DNA of 45,560 nt from Myxococcales bacterium (GTDB lineage Bacteria; Myxococcota; Polyangia; Nannocystales; Nannocystaceae): the NCBI GenBank assembly GCA_016793465.1, contig JAEUJW010000059.1, positions 1 to 45,560 on the forward strand, in the 5' to 3' direction. Positions 26,217-40,999 of this stretch are shown here, piece after piece (positions within the stretch are counted from its first letter, which is position 1; every line of letters starts with the position of its first letter). The translations under genes and the position numbers were made by a program. Under the pieces are notes generated by a model, which saw only the letters and a program-made list of their open reading frames with translations, was not told the origin of the DNA and did no database searches.

Positions 26217-26654
26217 TCAGTGGCAGTTGGCGAAGTTCACGTCGACGTGGAACGTGAAGCCGGGCAGCGCGCAGTCGACGACGGCGTGGCCCTCGACGTT
26301 CCAGATGTTGTTGATGCGCGTGTCGGTGCGCACTACGTCGACGTCGAAGGTCTCGCACTCGTCGGCTGCGCTGACGAACGCGGACACGTCGGTGCCGGGG
26401 ATGTTGGTGCCGACGGAGTAGCCGTCGACCGGGTCGCTGACGACGCGCACCTGGGTGCTCTCGTCGCCGTCGCGCACGAGGTCGACGCCGAAGAACCCGG
26501 CGCGCTCGCCGGAGTAGCAGGCGTTCGGCGCGACCGTCCACTCGGCCTCGAACTCGGGGACCTCGGCCTCGACGGTGCCCTCGACCGAGTTGCTGATGCC
26601 GCACCCGACGAGCCCCGCAGCCGCCACCACCACCATCATCCGTCCGCGTCGCAT
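26217..26654 (-). CDS. small lipoprotein, unknown function
   Basis: A 145-residue lipoprotein starting at the ATG at 26654 (MRRGRMMVVVAAAGLVGCG), with the lipobox Cys at about residue 18. A frame open to 26747 adds no sensible sequence. The mature part is acidic and beta-rich with four further cysteines (NACYSGE, ADECETF, VDCALPG, FANCH). No family recognised. It is convergent with the receptor operon across the 79-bp repeat array. Confidence 0.72.
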   Translation of the reverse strand: MRRGRMMVVVAAAGLVGCGISNSVEGTVEAEVPEFEAEWTVAPNACYSGERAGFFGVDLVRDGDESTQVRVVSDPVDGYSVGTNIPGTDVSAFVSAADECETFDVDVVRTDTRINNIWNVEGHAVVDCALPGFTFHVDVNFANCH

Positions 26655-26707
26655 GACCGACCGTTGTAGCACGCGTCGTCGCGCCGGGTGGTGCGCCCGC
26701 GCGCGAC

Positions 26708-26723
26708 CTGTCTCATGAGACAG
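26708..26723. repeat. palindrome family copy with covarying arms, loop CATG
   Basis: CTGTCT-CATG-AGACAG is perfectly self-complementary over 16 bp. Both arms differ from the consensus at matching positions (C to T on the left, G to A on the right). It lies just upstream of the small lipoprotein gene and downstream of smc, and might end the smc transcript. Confidence 0.85.
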
Positions 26724-26835
26724 CCTCGTCGCCGCGTCCGCGCGCACAGGTGGTCGTCGCCCGGGGCGGCGCGCGGAGCCGCCCGGTGAGGGGGACCGGC
26801 GTCCGCGTGGGGGTGTCCGAGCCGGGGGCAGCAGC

Positions 26836-29800
26836 TCAGGCGACCGCCATCTCGACGGCCTTCTTCATGTTCACGCTCACGAGCTTCGACACGCCCTTGA
26901 CCTCCATCGTCACCCCGTAGAGGCGGTCGGCGATCTCCATCGTCCGCTTGTTGTGGGTGATGATGATGAACTGGGTGCGCTCGGCCATCTCCTGGACCAT
27001 CGCGCCGAAGCGGCCGACGTTGGCCTCGTCAAGCGGGGCGTCGACCTCGTCGAGGAGGCAGAACGGGCTCGGCTTGCACAGGAAGATGGCGAAGATGAGG
27101 CTGACCGCGGTCAGGGCCTTCTCGCCGCCGGACAGCAGCTCGAGGCTGCGGACCTGCTTGCCTGGGGGCGAGGCCACGATCTCGACGCCGGTGCCGAGCA
27201 TGTCGTTGGGGTCGGTCAGCTTGAGCTCGGCCTTGCCGCCCGAAAAGAGGCGCGGGAAGATCTGCTGGAACAGCTCGTTGACCTGGCGGAACGTGTCGGT
27301 GAAGCGGTCGCGGGTCGTGCGGTTGATCTTGTCGATCGCCTCTTGCAGCTGCGAGATCGCCGACTCGAGGTCGGTCTTCTGCGTCGACAGGTAGTCGACG
27401 CGGGTCGAGACCTCCTCGAACTCCTCGATGGCGGTCAGGTTGACCTCGCCCATGCGCGCGAGCACCCGCTTCAGCTCTTGCTGGCGGGCGAGCTCGTCGG
27501 GGCCGGCGAGCGGGCGGTGGTGGTGGTCGACGAGGATCTCCTCGAGGGCCGTGTCGAAGCGGTCGCGGATGTCCTGGGTGAGGTGCGTGCGCTCGATCTG
27601 CAGCTCCTTCAGGCCGAGCTCGACCTCGGACAGGCGCTCGCGCTGGTCGTCGAAGCTGCCGCGGAGGTTGCGGACGGCGAGGTCGACCTCCTCGGTGGCG
27701 AGGCGGGCGGCGTCGTGGGCGGCGCGGGCCGACTGCAGGACCTCGGTGGCCTCGCGGTGTTCGCCGAGCAGCTGCTCGCGCACGCCGGCGGCGGCCTCGG
27801 CCTCGGCGGCGAGCTGAGCGGCGCGGACCTCGGACTCGGCGGCGCTGACCGTCAGGCGGTCGCGGCGCTCCTGCTCGCCCTGGACCTGGCGGGTCAGGCG
27901 GGCGACCGAGCCGGCGAGGGCGTCGCGCTGCTGTTCGAACCGGGCGAGGGCGATCTTCGCCTCGGTGAGCTGGGACGCCACGGCGATCTGGCGCTCGCGC
28001 AGCTCGGCCTGCGCGGCCTCGGCGTCGCGGACCTGCTGCTCGAGCGGGGGCAGCTGGTCGCGGATGACGCCGAGCTCCTCGGTCAGTCGGGCGCGCTCGT
28101 CGCGGCGGCCGCCGAGGCTCTGGGTCAGCTTCTCGCGCTCGCGGGTGAGGTGCTCGACGCGCTGCTGGAGGTGCTTGATCTCCTGCTGCACGCGGGCGAC
28201 CTCCTGGGCGCGCACGCTGCGGGTGCGCTCGGCCTCGAGCACGGCGGCCTCGCTGTCCTCGCGCTCGTGGTCGATGACGGCCTGGCGCTCGACGATGGCG
28301 TGGTGGGCCTTGCGGGCGGCCTCGAAGTCGGCGGCGCGGGTCTCGGCGAGCTCGTGGAGCTCGCGGATCTCGCGCTTCTGCTGCAGCAGGGCGCTGTCGA
28401 GGCCCTTGGCCGAGCCGCCGACGATCACGCCGGAGGGCTCGACGCGGTCGCCCTCGAGGGTGACGAGCGGGGCGGGGGTCTCGGTCCACAGCTCGAGCGC
28501 GTGGGCGAGGGTCTCGATCACCAGGGTCTCGCCGAGCAGGGACTCGGCGAGCGCGCGGTGCTCGGCGGGCACCTCGATCAGGTCGATCAGGCGGCCGACC
28601 ACGCCTGGCCGTCCGGACATGTCCGGGAGGGCAGGTGCCACGGTCTCGCGGGTCCTCTGGGGGAGGAACACGGTGCGGCCCTCCTGCTTGTGGCGCAGCA
28701 GGGCCACGCCGCGGGCGGCGGCCTCGGGGGCGGGCACGACCACGCCCTGCACGCGGTCGCCGAGGATCGACGACAGCGCGGCCTCGAGGTGGGCGGGCGC
28801 GGCCAGGTAGTCGGCGAGGATGCCGACCACGCCGAGCTCGTCGCGGTGCTGCATGACGACCTGGACGCCGCTGGCGCAGCCGCGGTAGCGGGCCTGGATC
28901 TCCTCGAGCGACTGCACGCGCGAGCGGACCTTCTGCAGCTCGGCGCGGGCGGCGTCGAGGGCGGCGTCGGCGGCGCGGGTCTTCTGGCGCAGCTCCTGCT
29001 TCTCGCGGTCGAGCACGGTGCGGCGCTCGCCGAGCTCGGCGACCCTGGCGGCGGCGAGGTCGCGGGCCTGGACGGCGACCTCGAGGTCCTTCTGGTCGCG
29101 CTCGATCTGGATGACGAGCAGCTCGGCCTCGCCGCCCATGCCGGCGACGCGCTGCTCGAGCTCGGCGAGGCCCTCGGCGCGGGCGCCGAGCTGACCGCTG
29201 AGGCTGGCCTCGCGGGCGTGCAGGCGGGCGAGCTCGCCGCGCTTCTTGTCGTGGTCGTGGACCTCGTGGCGCAGGCGGGTCGACAGCTCCTCGTGGGTGT
29301 CGGACAGCATGGCGACCAGCTCGGCCTGGCCCTGGTCGCCGCCGGCGAGCACGGCCTGGTGCTGGACGGAGACCTCGGCGAGCTCCTGCTCGAGCGCCGC
29401 GAGGCTGCGGGCCAGCACCTCGGACTCGGCGCGGGCCGCGGTGGCGGTCTTGTGCAGCGACTCCTGCTCGCGGCGGCGGTACTGCTCCTCGGTCTCGCCG
29501 AGGCGGACGCGGTTCTCGAGGTCGAACACGTGCTGCTGCGCGCTCGACAGCGCCTGCTCGGCCTCGGAGGCGGCGATGCGGGCGGCCTCGCCGCGGGTCT
29601 CGTGGGCGGCGAGGGCGTTGCGGAGGGCCTGGAACTGGTCCTGGAGGTCGGCGCGGCGGGTCTCGAGCACGCGGGCGGTGAGGCCGAGCTCGAGGCTGCG
29701 GTGCGCGGCCATCCACAGGTCGAGGTCGCGCAGCTCGCTGCGGTAGCGCTTGTAGCGCTCGGCCTTCTGGGCCTGGCGGCGGAGGTTGCCGAGGCGGCCC

Positions 29801-30402
29801 TCGAGCTCGCCGAGCACGTCGCGCACGCGCAGCAGGTTCTGCTGGGTGAGCTCGATCTTCTTCTCGGCGGCCTGCTTCTGGGCCTTGAAGCGGGTGATGC
29901 CGGCGGCCTCGTCGATGATGTAGCGGCGGTCCTCGGGCTTCGAGCTGACGATGCGGCCGACCTGGCCCTGCTCGATGATCGAGTAGCCGCGGGTGCCGGC
30001 GCCGGTGCCGGTCATGAGCTCCTGCACGTCGCGCAGGCGGCAGGGGACCTTGTTGAGCAGGTACTCGCTGGTGCCGTCGCGCAGCAGGCGGCGGGTCACG
30101 GCGATCTCGGCGTAATTGAGGTAGGCGAGCGGGACGTCGTTGCCCGTTTCGAAGGTGACGGTGACCTCGGCGGCGCTGCCGGGCCCGCGGGTGCTGCAGC
30201 CGGCGAAGATGACGTCGGCCATGCCGGTGCCGCGCAGGTGCTTGGCCCGCTGCTCGCCGAGGCACCAGCGCATGGCGTCGACGATGTTGGACTTGCCGCA
30301 GCCGTTGGGGCCGATGACGGCGGTGACGTGGTCGTCGACGTGCACGACCTCGCGGTCGGCGAACGACTTGAAGCCGCTGATCTCGATCTTCTTGATGCGC
30401 AT
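26836..30402 (-). CDS. smc: chromosome partition protein SMC
   Basis: A 1188-residue SMC, the usual length. The N-terminal ATPase half has [17 protein letters not shown] and Walker [10 protein letters not shown] (about 32-40). Long coiled coils flank a hinge (about 510-650) with [20 protein letters not shown]. The C-terminal half has the ABC signature [10 protein letters not shown] (about 1091) and Walker [17 protein letters not shown] (about 1112-1127). It forms the core of the bacterial condensin with ScpA and ScpB, which are not in the window. The start is ATG 30402, opposite ftsY with about 196 bp between them. The hinge contains a degenerate CTGTCC-family palindrome (28617-28636) encoding PALPDMS. 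Confidence 0.96.
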   Translation of the reverse strand: MRIKKIEISGFKSFADREVVHVDDHVTAVIGPNGCGKSNIVDAMRWCLGEQRAKHLRGTGMADVIFAGCSTRGPGSAAEVTVTFETGNDVPLAYLNYAEIAVTRRLLRDGTSEYLLNKVPCRLRDVQELMTGTGAGTRGYSIIEQGQVGRIVSSKPEDRRYIIDEAAGITRFKAQKQAAEKKIELTQQNLLRVRDVLGELEGRLGNLRRQAQKAERYKRYRSELRDLDLWMAAHRSLELGLTARVLETRRADLQDQFQALRNALAAHETRGEAARIAASEAEQALSSAQQHVFDLENRVRLGETEEQYRRREQESLHKTATAARAESEVLARSLAALEQELAEVSVQHQAVLAGGDQGQAELVAMLSDTHEELSTRLRHEVHDHDKKRGELARLHAREASLSGQLGARAEGLAELEQRVAGMGGEAELLVIQIERDQKDLEVAVQARDLAAARVAELGERRTVLDREKQELRQKTRAADAALDAARAELQKVRSRVQSLEEIQARYRGCASGVQVVMQHRDELGVVGILADYLAAPAHLEAALSSILGDRVQGVVVPAPEAAARGVALLRHKQEGRTVFLPQRTRETVAPALPDMSGRPGVVGRLIDLIEVPAEHRALAESLLGETLVIETLAHALELWTETPAPLVTLEGDRVEPSGVIVGGSAKGLDSALLQQKREIRELHELAETRAADFEAARKAHHAIVERQAVIDHEREDSEAAVLEAERTRSVRAQEVARVQQEIKHLQQRVEHLTREREKLTQSLGGRRDERARLTEELGVIRDQLPPLEQQVRDAEAAQAELRERQIAVASQLTEAKIALARFEQQRDALAGSVARLTRQVQGEQERRDRLTVSAAESEVRAAQLAAEAEAAAGVREQLLGEHREATEVLQSARAAHDAARLATEEVDLAVRNLRGSFDDQRERLSEVELGLKELQIERTHLTQDIRDRFDTALEEILVDHHHRPLAGPDELARQQELKRVLARMGEVNLTAIEEFEEVSTRVDYLSTQKTDLESAISQLQEAIDKINRTTRDRFTDTFRQVNELFQQIFPRLFSGGKAELKLTDPNDMLGTGVEIVASPPGKQVRSLELLSGGEKALTAVSLIFAIFLCKPSPFCLLDEVDAPLDEANVGRFGAMVQEMAERTQFIIITHNKRTMEIADRLYGVTMEVKGVSKLVSVNMKKAVEMAVA
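28617..28636. repeat. degenerate palindrome family copy inside the smc hinge
   Basis: On the plus strand ACATGTCC-GGGA-GGGCAGGT, one mismatch per arm from the extended ACCTGTCC-N4-GGACAGGT form. On the coding strand it encodes PALPDM in the same reading phase as the PVPxDS copies in the 1829-residue regulator. Confidence 0.55.
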
Positions 30403-30598
30403 CGCTGGACGGGGACGTGTGGGGTCCCCGGGGCGGCTCCTCGATAGCACCGCGCAGGCCGCGATGAAATGGCCAAATCGGGCCGGGACGGGGGCCCAGG
30501 ACGGCGCACAGGCGGGATCTCGCGGCCGGGAGGCGATCGCCGGGCGATCCCCGAGATCTCCCGCGCTCGCCCCGGCTGTGCTACCCCATGCGGGTCCG

Positions 30599-31840
30599 AT
30601 GTCGATCGAACTGATCGTGATGTTGTCCTGCCTCGGCGGGATCTTGCTGGTGACCGCGGTGATCGTGGCGGTCCGCTCGCGCCGGGCCCTGCCGCCCGCG
30701 CCCGAGCCGCGCGAGCTGCCCGCGGAGCCGAGGCCCGGCGAGGTCGTGCCGCGGCTCGGCGAGGCGACGCCGGCCCAGCCCGACAAGCCGGCGCCGCGGC
30801 TGCCGCCCCGCGCGGGCGAGCGGACCGCGGGCGAGGGCGAGGGCCTGGCTCTGCCGTACGACAAGCCGAAGCTGCGGCCGGTCGAGGACCGGGCCGAGGT
30901 GCGCCGGTACAGGGAGGGCCTGGCGCGCACGCGCGGCGGGTTCGTGGCCCGCCTGGCCAGCCTGTTCCGCGGGCGCCCGCAGGTCAGCGGGGCGCTGAAG
31001 GAGGAGGTCGAGGAGGTGCTGTTCACCGCCGACATCGGCGCGAAGACGGCGCAGAAGCTGCTCGAGCGGGTCAACGCGCTGCTTGACCGCGAGCAGGTGG
31101 CCGAGCCGGAGCACGTGTGGGGCGTGATCCGCGAGGAGGCGCGCGAGATCCTGCACAAGCAAGCGGCGGCTCCCGACTTCAAGCCCGAGCTCGGGCCTTA
31201 CGTGCTGCTGATGATCGGCGTCAACGGGGTCGGCAAGACGACCACGCTCGGCAAGCTGGCGGCGGCCCACCAGGCGGCCGGGCGCAAGGTGCTGCTGGTC
31301 GCGGGCGACACCTTCCGGGCGGCGGCGGGCGAGCAGCTCGAGATCTGGTCGCGGCGGGTCGGCTGCGCGATCCACCAGGGCGCCGACAAGGCCGACCCGT
31401 CGGCGGTCATCTTCGAGGGCATCCTCCGCGGCCACCGCGAGGGCTTCGACGTGGTGCTGTGCGACACCGCGGGCCGGCTGCACACCAAGAAGGACCTGAT
31501 GGACGAGCTGCAGAAGATCCGCCGCTCGTGCGCCAAGGCCCTGGCCAAGGCCCACGGCAAGCGCGAGCAGGAGGTCCGCGGGCCGCACGACACCTACCTC
31601 GTGCTCGACGCGACGATCGGCCAGAACGCGCTGGCCCAGGCCGTGCTGTTCAAGGAGACCATGGAGTTCACCGGGCTCGTGCTGACCAAGCTCGACGGCA
31701 CGGCCAAGGGCGGGGTGGTCCTCGGCGTGGTCGACGAGCTCGGCGTGCCGGTCCGCTACGTCGGCATCGGCGAGGCCATCGACGATCTCCGCGAGTTCGA
31801 CGCCGACGCGTTCTGCGACGCGCTGTTCGCCGGCGAGTGA
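30599..31840 (+). CDS. ftsY: signal recognition particle receptor FtsY
   Basis: A 413-residue SRP receptor GTPase that docks ribosome-SRP complexes at the inner membrane. It begins with a hydrophobic helix (residues 3-26, [21 protein letters not shown]), unlike the purely amphipathic anchor of many FtsY proteins, followed by a Pro/Glu/Arg linker. The NG domain has [14 protein letters not shown] (about 207-220), [30 protein letters not shown] and the end [20 protein letters not shown] 30599 is chosen because it begins the membrane helix; no strong ribosome site is visible. It is divergent from smc, an association I believe is frequent in deltaproteobacteria. Confidence 0.95.
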   Translation: MSIELIVMLSCLGGILLVTAVIVAVRSRRALPPAPEPRELPAEPRPGEVVPRLGEATPAQPDKPAPRLPPRAGERTAGEGEGLALPYDKPKLRPVEDRAEVRRYREGLARTRGGFVARLASLFRGRPQVSGALKEEVEEVLFTADIGAKTAQKLLERVNALLDREQVAEPEHVWGVIREEAREILHKQAAAPDFKPELGPYVLLMIGVNGVGKTTTLGKLAAAHQAAGRKVLLVAGDTFRAAAGEQLEIWSRRVGCAIHQGADKADPSAVIFEGILRGHREGFDVVLCDTAGRLHTKKDLMDELQKIRRSCAKALAKAHGKREQEVRGPHDTYLVLDATIGQNALAQAVLFKETMEFTGLVLTKLDGTAKGGVVLGVVDELGVPVRYVGIGEAIDDLREFDADAFCDALFAGE

Positions 31841-32358
31841 ATCGACCTGTCTCAAGGGGCAGGTCGCGGCCAGCTCGGTCGGGAGACGGCCGCGAGGGGG
31901 CCGGGAGCGCTGTTCCGGCATTGTTCTGTCGGTCACCGTGTTTGTAAGCGAACACCTCTCGAGCGAACCGGCGATCGCACCCGCGCGGACCGCCGTTCGC
32001 GACCGGCACGCCACGGCGTTCGATCGCCGGGACGTGCACGCGACGAGGGAGATCGGCCGACGCGGGGGAGGCACTCGCGACGGCGTCGCGGTTCATCGCG
32101 GACCGCGTCGCGGGTGGCTCGCCGCGGCGTTCGGGCCGTAGTTCGCGGCTCCCGGATCCGCGGCCCTGTGCGTGCTTTTGCTCCACCGATAAGTTCTCGG
32201 GAGGCGTCGCTTGTCCTGTTGTTACCTAGTGGTTCGCTGTGATACCGTCCGGGACCTCTACAGCTTACGCGCCCCGGAATGTAGCGGGGCACACGGGCAC
32301 CCCCGCCCCCAGCTCTCCCTCCCCAGATACCCCAGTGCAAGTCGACCTTGAGGTGAGC
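31841..32358. other. intergenic spacer with a palindrome copy after ftsY
   Basis: About 520 bp with no supported gene. A palindrome copy CTGTCT-CAAG-GGGCAG (31847-31862) begins 7 bp after the ftsY stop and may serve as its terminator. The segment around 32205-32280 is less GC-rich and contains TTGTTA followed 16-17 bp later by GATACC, which could be a sigma-70-like promoter for the outer-membrane barrel pair; this is a weak guess. Short frames at 31938-32141 look accidental. Confidence 0.45.
31847..31862. repeat. palindrome family copy after ftsY, loop CAAG
   Basis: CTGTCT-CAAG-GGGCAG, extended by AC and GT outside. The left-arm T can pair with G as a wobble in RNA, so the hairpin survives the change. 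It starts 7 bp after the ftsY stop codon. Confidence 0.75.
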
Positions 32359-33357
32359 ATGCGACGTTTCTTGACCGGCTCGGCTGTGCTTCTTGCGACA
32401 GTCTGGGCGACCACCGCTCCTGCACACGCCGCCCTTGGGCCTGCGCCCGCACCCGCACCGGCCGGAGAGGACGAAGACATCGTCCTCGACGAAGCCGAAG
32501 GGGACGCGAAACCTGCCGACGCGAAGCCCGCAGACGGAGGCGACGCGAAGCCCGCCGACGGCGGCTCGCCGGACCTGTTCGGCGACGAGAAGCCGAAGGC
32601 CGGGGCCACGCCCGCCGGAGGTGAGGCCGGCAAGGTCAGCAAGGACAGCGAGAGCCAGCAGTTGAAGGCCGACAAGGCGTTCATCTCGGTCGTGCAGCGC
32701 CAGCGCTTCCTCAAGAAGAAGCGCTTCGAGCTGCAGCCGCAGGTGGGCATCACGGTCAACGACCCGTTCGTTCGCCACTACGTGCTGGGGGCCGAGCTCA
32801 ACTACTGGCTGTCGAACCGCATGGCGGTCGGCATCACCGGCGCGGGCTTCATCGGCAACCGGACCTCGCGGTACCAGAACATCCGCTTCCAGGAGGCGGT
32901 GCTGCTGACGGCGAACAAGGTGATCTTCCACGCCAGCGTGAACTTCCTCTACAACCCGTTCTACGGGAAGATCGCGGTGTTCAACCGGGCCCTGCTGCAC
33001 TGGGAGTCGTTCGTGCAGGTCGGCGGCGGTGCGATCATGACGCAGGTCATCCCGCGTTACGAGGCGATCCACGAGCCGTTCAACCACGTGACCGGGCAGG
33101 GGAACTTCGCCCTCGGCGCCCGCTTCTACGGCCCGAAGACCGACTGGGTGTCGGTCAACTTCGGCGTCCGCACGTTCATCTACCAGGACAAGCTCGAGCC
33201 GACGGAACGCGGCCCTGGACCCACCCAGCTCGACACGCTCGACTCGCCGGACGCGGCGAAGGCGAACGCGGTGAAGAAGGTCGCCTTCAACGTCGTGTTC
33301 TTCCTCGGGGTGAGCTTCTACTTCCCCACCACCTTCCAGTACACCACCCGCCGCTAA
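32359..33357 (+). CDS. myxobacterial outer-membrane beta-barrel protein (first of a pair)
   Basis: A 332-residue protein with signal peptide (about residues 1-25, TTAPAHA), an acidic Ala/Pro/Asp-rich spacer with a repeated DAKPADG unit (about 45-70), then a barrel of short amphipathic strands (QPQVGITVNDPFVRHYVLGAELNYWLS ... FFLGVSFYFP). The FELQPQVGITxNDPF start and GVSFYFP end fit the outer-membrane barrel family described in myxobacteria. ATG 32359 has GAGG 5 nt upstream. The paralogous next gene begins 12 bp after its stop. In Myxococcus, paired barrels GltA/GltB belong to the gliding-motility complex; whether this pair is orthologous cannot be told from sequence alone. Confidence 0.8.
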   Translation: MRRFLTGSAVLLATVWATTAPAHAALGPAPAPAPAGEDEDIVLDEAEGDAKPADAKPADGGDAKPADGGSPDLFGDEKPKAGATPAGGEAGKVSKDSESQQLKADKAFISVVQRQRFLKKKRFELQPQVGITVNDPFVRHYVLGAELNYWLSNRMAVGITGAGFIGNRTSRYQNIRFQEAVLLTANKVIFHASVNFLYNPFYGKIAVFNRALLHWESFVQVGGGAIMTQVIPRYEAIHEPFNHVTGQGNFALGARFYGPKTDWVSVNFGVRTFIYQDKLEPTERGPGPTQLDTLDSPDAAKANAVKKVAFNVVFFLGVSFYFPTTFQYTTRR

Positions 33358-33369
33358 GAGCTCCTCGAC

Positions 33370-34410
33370 ATGCACAGGATTCGACCGCTCAAGAACAAGC
33401 TCCACGGCCGCACTGGTGTGATGCTGGCGGCCTCTCTCGCCGCTGTGGTCACGCTCCTCCCGGACTCTGCGCTGGCGAAGCGCAAGAGCCCGCTCGAGGG
33501 CAAGCCCGTGGTGGTCCGCAAGCTCGAGCTGCGCAAGCTCCGCGTCGGGATCACGCCGTTCGTCGGCATGAGCCTGTCGCAGCCCTTCGTCCACAAGGGC
33601 TACGTCGGCGGCAAGCTGCACTTCGACTTCACCGACTGGATCGGCGTGCGCGGCATGTTCGCGTACGGGGTGTTGAACTTCGACGCGAAGCTGCTGAAGG
33701 GCCTCGTCGGCACCGACGCGTCGCCGGGCACGCTGCCGGTCGGCGTGGCGCCGGGCGAGGGCTCGACGAGCACCACGCCGATCCGCGCCGACACCGACTT
33801 CAACAACCCGGCGCCGCTGCGCAACGACTTCCAGGCCGGCCTCACGCGCAACCAGTTCCTGAGCTCGGTGGACCTCGTGTTCACCCCGTTCAGCGGCAAG
33901 CTGGGTCTGTTCTCGGGCATCTTCACCGAGTACGACCTCTACCTGTTCGGCGGTCTCGGCCTGGCCGGCATGCAGCGCCACTACCCGAACGTCCGCAGCA
34001 CGAGCGACTCGCTGGCGGCCGAGAACATGGCGCTCAACACCGACGTGACCAACCCGGCCTACTGTCGGCCCGGCGCCATGCCGACCGCGGACGTGAACCG
34101 CGAGTGCTTCCTCCACCCGGTCAAGCCGGACACCGGCGTGAAGGTCGGCGCGAGCTTCGGCGGCGGCTTCCACGTGTTCCTGGCCGACTGGGCGTCGATC
34201 AACCTCGACGTGCAGGACATCCTGGTCCGCAACAACCCCGCCGGCCTCAATGTCACCACCGACGACGTGCCGGCGCAGGTCGACAAGAAGGACAAGAACT
34301 GGAACCACAACGTCATGCTCAGCCTCGGCGTGACGTTCTACTTCCCGCCGAAGGCCAAGCGCTCCGAGCTGAAGCCGGCCGAGCGCAAGGGCGCCGCGGT
34401 CAAGAAGTAG
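33370..34410 (+). CDS. myxobacterial outer-membrane beta-barrel protein (second of a pair)
   Basis: A 346-residue protein with signal peptide (about residues 10-36, ending DSALA), then barrel strands: RKLRVGITPFVGMSLSQPFVHKGYVGGKL, VDLVFTPFSGKLGLFSGIFTEYDLYLFGGLGL and a final MLSLGVTFYFPPK before a Lys-rich tail. It is built like the preceding gene product (same SLSQPFV/NDPFV opening, same GVxFYFP closing strand), so the two probably arose by duplication and may form one assembly. A loop with two cysteines (YCRPGAMP, ECFLHPV) is peculiar to this one. The gene is 12 bp downstream of its partner, in the same operon. Confidence 0.8.
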   Translation: MHRIRPLKNKLHGRTGVMLAASLAAVVTLLPDSALAKRKSPLEGKPVVVRKLELRKLRVGITPFVGMSLSQPFVHKGYVGGKLHFDFTDWIGVRGMFAYGVLNFDAKLLKGLVGTDASPGTLPVGVAPGEGSTSTTPIRADTDFNNPAPLRNDFQAGLTRNQFLSSVDLVFTPFSGKLGLFSGIFTEYDLYLFGGLGLAGMQRHYPNVRSTSDSLAAENMALNTDVTNPAYCRPGAMPTADVNRECFLHPVKPDTGVKVGASFGGGFHVFLADWASINLDVQDILVRNNPAGLNVTTDDVPAQVDKKDKNWNHNVMLSLGVTFYFPPKAKRSELKPAERKGAAVKK

Positions 34411-34434
34411 AGTTCACGGTCCTGTGCATACGTG

Positions 34435-34463
34435 ACGACGCCGCCCGCGAGGGTCGGCGTCGT
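34435..34463. terminator. bidirectional terminator candidate
   Basis: A perfect 8-bp inverted repeat ACGACGCC / GGCGTCGT with a 13-base loop between the convergent barrel gene (stop 34410) and the small gene ending at 34485. It is followed by TGGCGTTTAA, which is the nearest thing to a T-rich tail in this stretch. Confidence 0.5.
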
Positions 34464-34484
34464 TGGCGTTTAACGGCGCTCGAG

Positions 34485-34793
34485 TCAGGCCCAGGCGGCG
34501 ATCAGGGCGTGGGCCCGCTCGAGCCAGGCGGAGGCGACCTGCGGGCCCTCGACCTGCTCGACGGCGGCGTGGATCTTGCCCGCGGCCGTGCGCAGGTTCC
34601 AGCCGAAGGCCCGCGCGTGGCGGAGGAAGTCGATCCAGTCGACGACCAGGCGGCGATCGTGGAACAGCTCGAGCAGCACGTCGAGGCCGACGCCCTCGCT
34701 GTTGACGACCGCGAACACACCCGCGACGACCGGACGGCCGTCGCTGGTCGTGCCGGACTGGCGGAGGTCCCGAAAGTTCGCGTCGCGGTACAT
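34485..34793 (-). CDS. small soluble protein, unknown function
   Basis: A 102-residue protein beginning MYRDANFRDLRQSG, with no signal peptide and one central helical block (GLDVLLELFHDRRLVVDWIDFLRHA), ending in an amphipathic helix (VASAWLERAHALIAAWA). No family recognised. It lies 55 bp downstream of the lipoprotein gene on the same strand, so they may share a transcript. The ribosome site is weak. Coding status rests on length, good codon bias and lack of a better frame. Confidence 0.6.
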   Translation of the reverse strand: MYRDANFRDLRQSGTTSDGRPVVAGVFAVVNSEGVGLDVLLELFHDRRLVVDWIDFLRHARAFGWNLRTAAGKIHAAVEQVEGPQVASAWLERAHALIAAWA

Positions 34794-34848
34794 GGCGGCG
34801 AGTCTACACGCGTCGTAGGGGCGTCGGCGCTCGACGGGGGCGGCGAGG

Positions 34849-35298
34849 TCAGCAGCCGCTGAAGAACTGCTCGGTGATGACGGTCTGGTCGTCGGCCGCG
34901 ATGTGGGCGCGGAAGAACGAGGTCACGCTGGTGCCGCCGTACGCGCCGGGCTCCTCGGACCAGACCTCGATGCAGTTGTCGGTGAGGTCGAGCGGGATGC
35001 CGGTGAAGTGGAAGCTGCCGTCGGGTTCGGCGACGATCTGGTGGCCGCGGTCCTCGGCGCCGCCGTAGATCCACATGGTGACGATGGTGCCGGAGGCGGC
35101 CTGTGGATCGCCGAGCTCGCCGTCGACGTCGACCTCCTGGCGCGGCGCGGCGGTCAGGCTCGGCGGGGGCACGGGGACCGAGATGCCGCGGTCGCCGATC
35201 TGCGGGCCGTCGTCGGCGCCGCCGCCGGGCAGGTGGTACGGCTGACAGGCTGTCCCGAGGGCCAGGGCGGCGAGGAGGGCGGTGCGCAGGCTGAACAT
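34849..35298 (-). CDS. small lipoprotein with beta domain, unknown function
   Basis: A 149-residue lipoprotein. The ATG at 35298 has GGAG 5-6 nt upstream and starts a clean signal peptide MFSLRTALLAALALGTACQ, with the lipobox Cys at residue 18; a longer frame to 35403 adds nothing sensible. The mature part has a Pro-rich stretch and a beta region (GTIVTMWIYGGAEDRGHQIVAEPDGSFHFTGIPLD) reminiscent of a carboxypeptidase-regulatory-like or Ig-like fold, ending in Cys. The codons for LALGTA just before the lipobox Cys form a near-palindrome of the CTGTCC family (35250-35265). Confidence 0.72.
   Translation of the reverse strand: MFSLRTALLAALALGTACQPYHLPGGGADDGPQIGDRGISVPVPPPSLTAAPRQEVDVDGELGDPQAASGTIVTMWIYGGAEDRGHQIVAEPDGSFHFTGIPLDLTDNCIEVWSEEPGAYGGTSVTSFFRAHIAADDQTVITEQFFSGC
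35250..35265. repeat. palindrome family copy inside a lipoprotein signal peptide
   Basis: CTGTCC-CGAG-GGCCAG, one arm mismatch, encoding part of the lipobox region (LALGTA) of the 35298 gene. Chance resemblance is possible because the signal peptide limits codon choice. Confidence 0.45.
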
Positions 35299-35372
35299 GG
35301 GGACTCCGTACGCGCTGCGGGGGGCGGCGGTCTCTCGATGAAGCAAGAAACGGACCCGGAAATTGTCGTGGT

Positions 35373-35390
35373 GGCCCGCGGCTGCGGGCC
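35373..35390. terminator. GC-rich hairpin after the 1829-residue regulator gene
   Basis: GGCCCGC-GGCT-GCGGGCC is a perfect 7-bp inverted repeat with a 4-base loop, 54 bp beyond the stop of the large minus-strand regulator gene and upstream of the 35298 lipoprotein gene. No T tract is visible. Confidence 0.4.
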
Positions 35391-35443
35391 TGGAGGGCGA
35401 CAACGAGGGTGGCAGTTTAAGGGTGAATTGCCAACCCGGTTGC

Positions 35444-40933
<5,490 letters not shown>

Positions 40934-40999
40934 GGCACCCGAGTAGACACCACCGGCAATATGATTGCCACCGCTGCGTCGGGCGTTGGCAGGCGCGGG

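Noticed and set aside
26953..30447. Plus-strand open frame of 1164 codons
   Set aside because: It is antisense to smc and is a repetitive Leu/Ala/Gly/Asp sequence, as expected from the complement of coiled-coil codons.
31938..32141. Short plus-strand frame between ftsY and the barrel genes
   Set aside because: Arg/Thr-rich translation with no start context or family resemblance.
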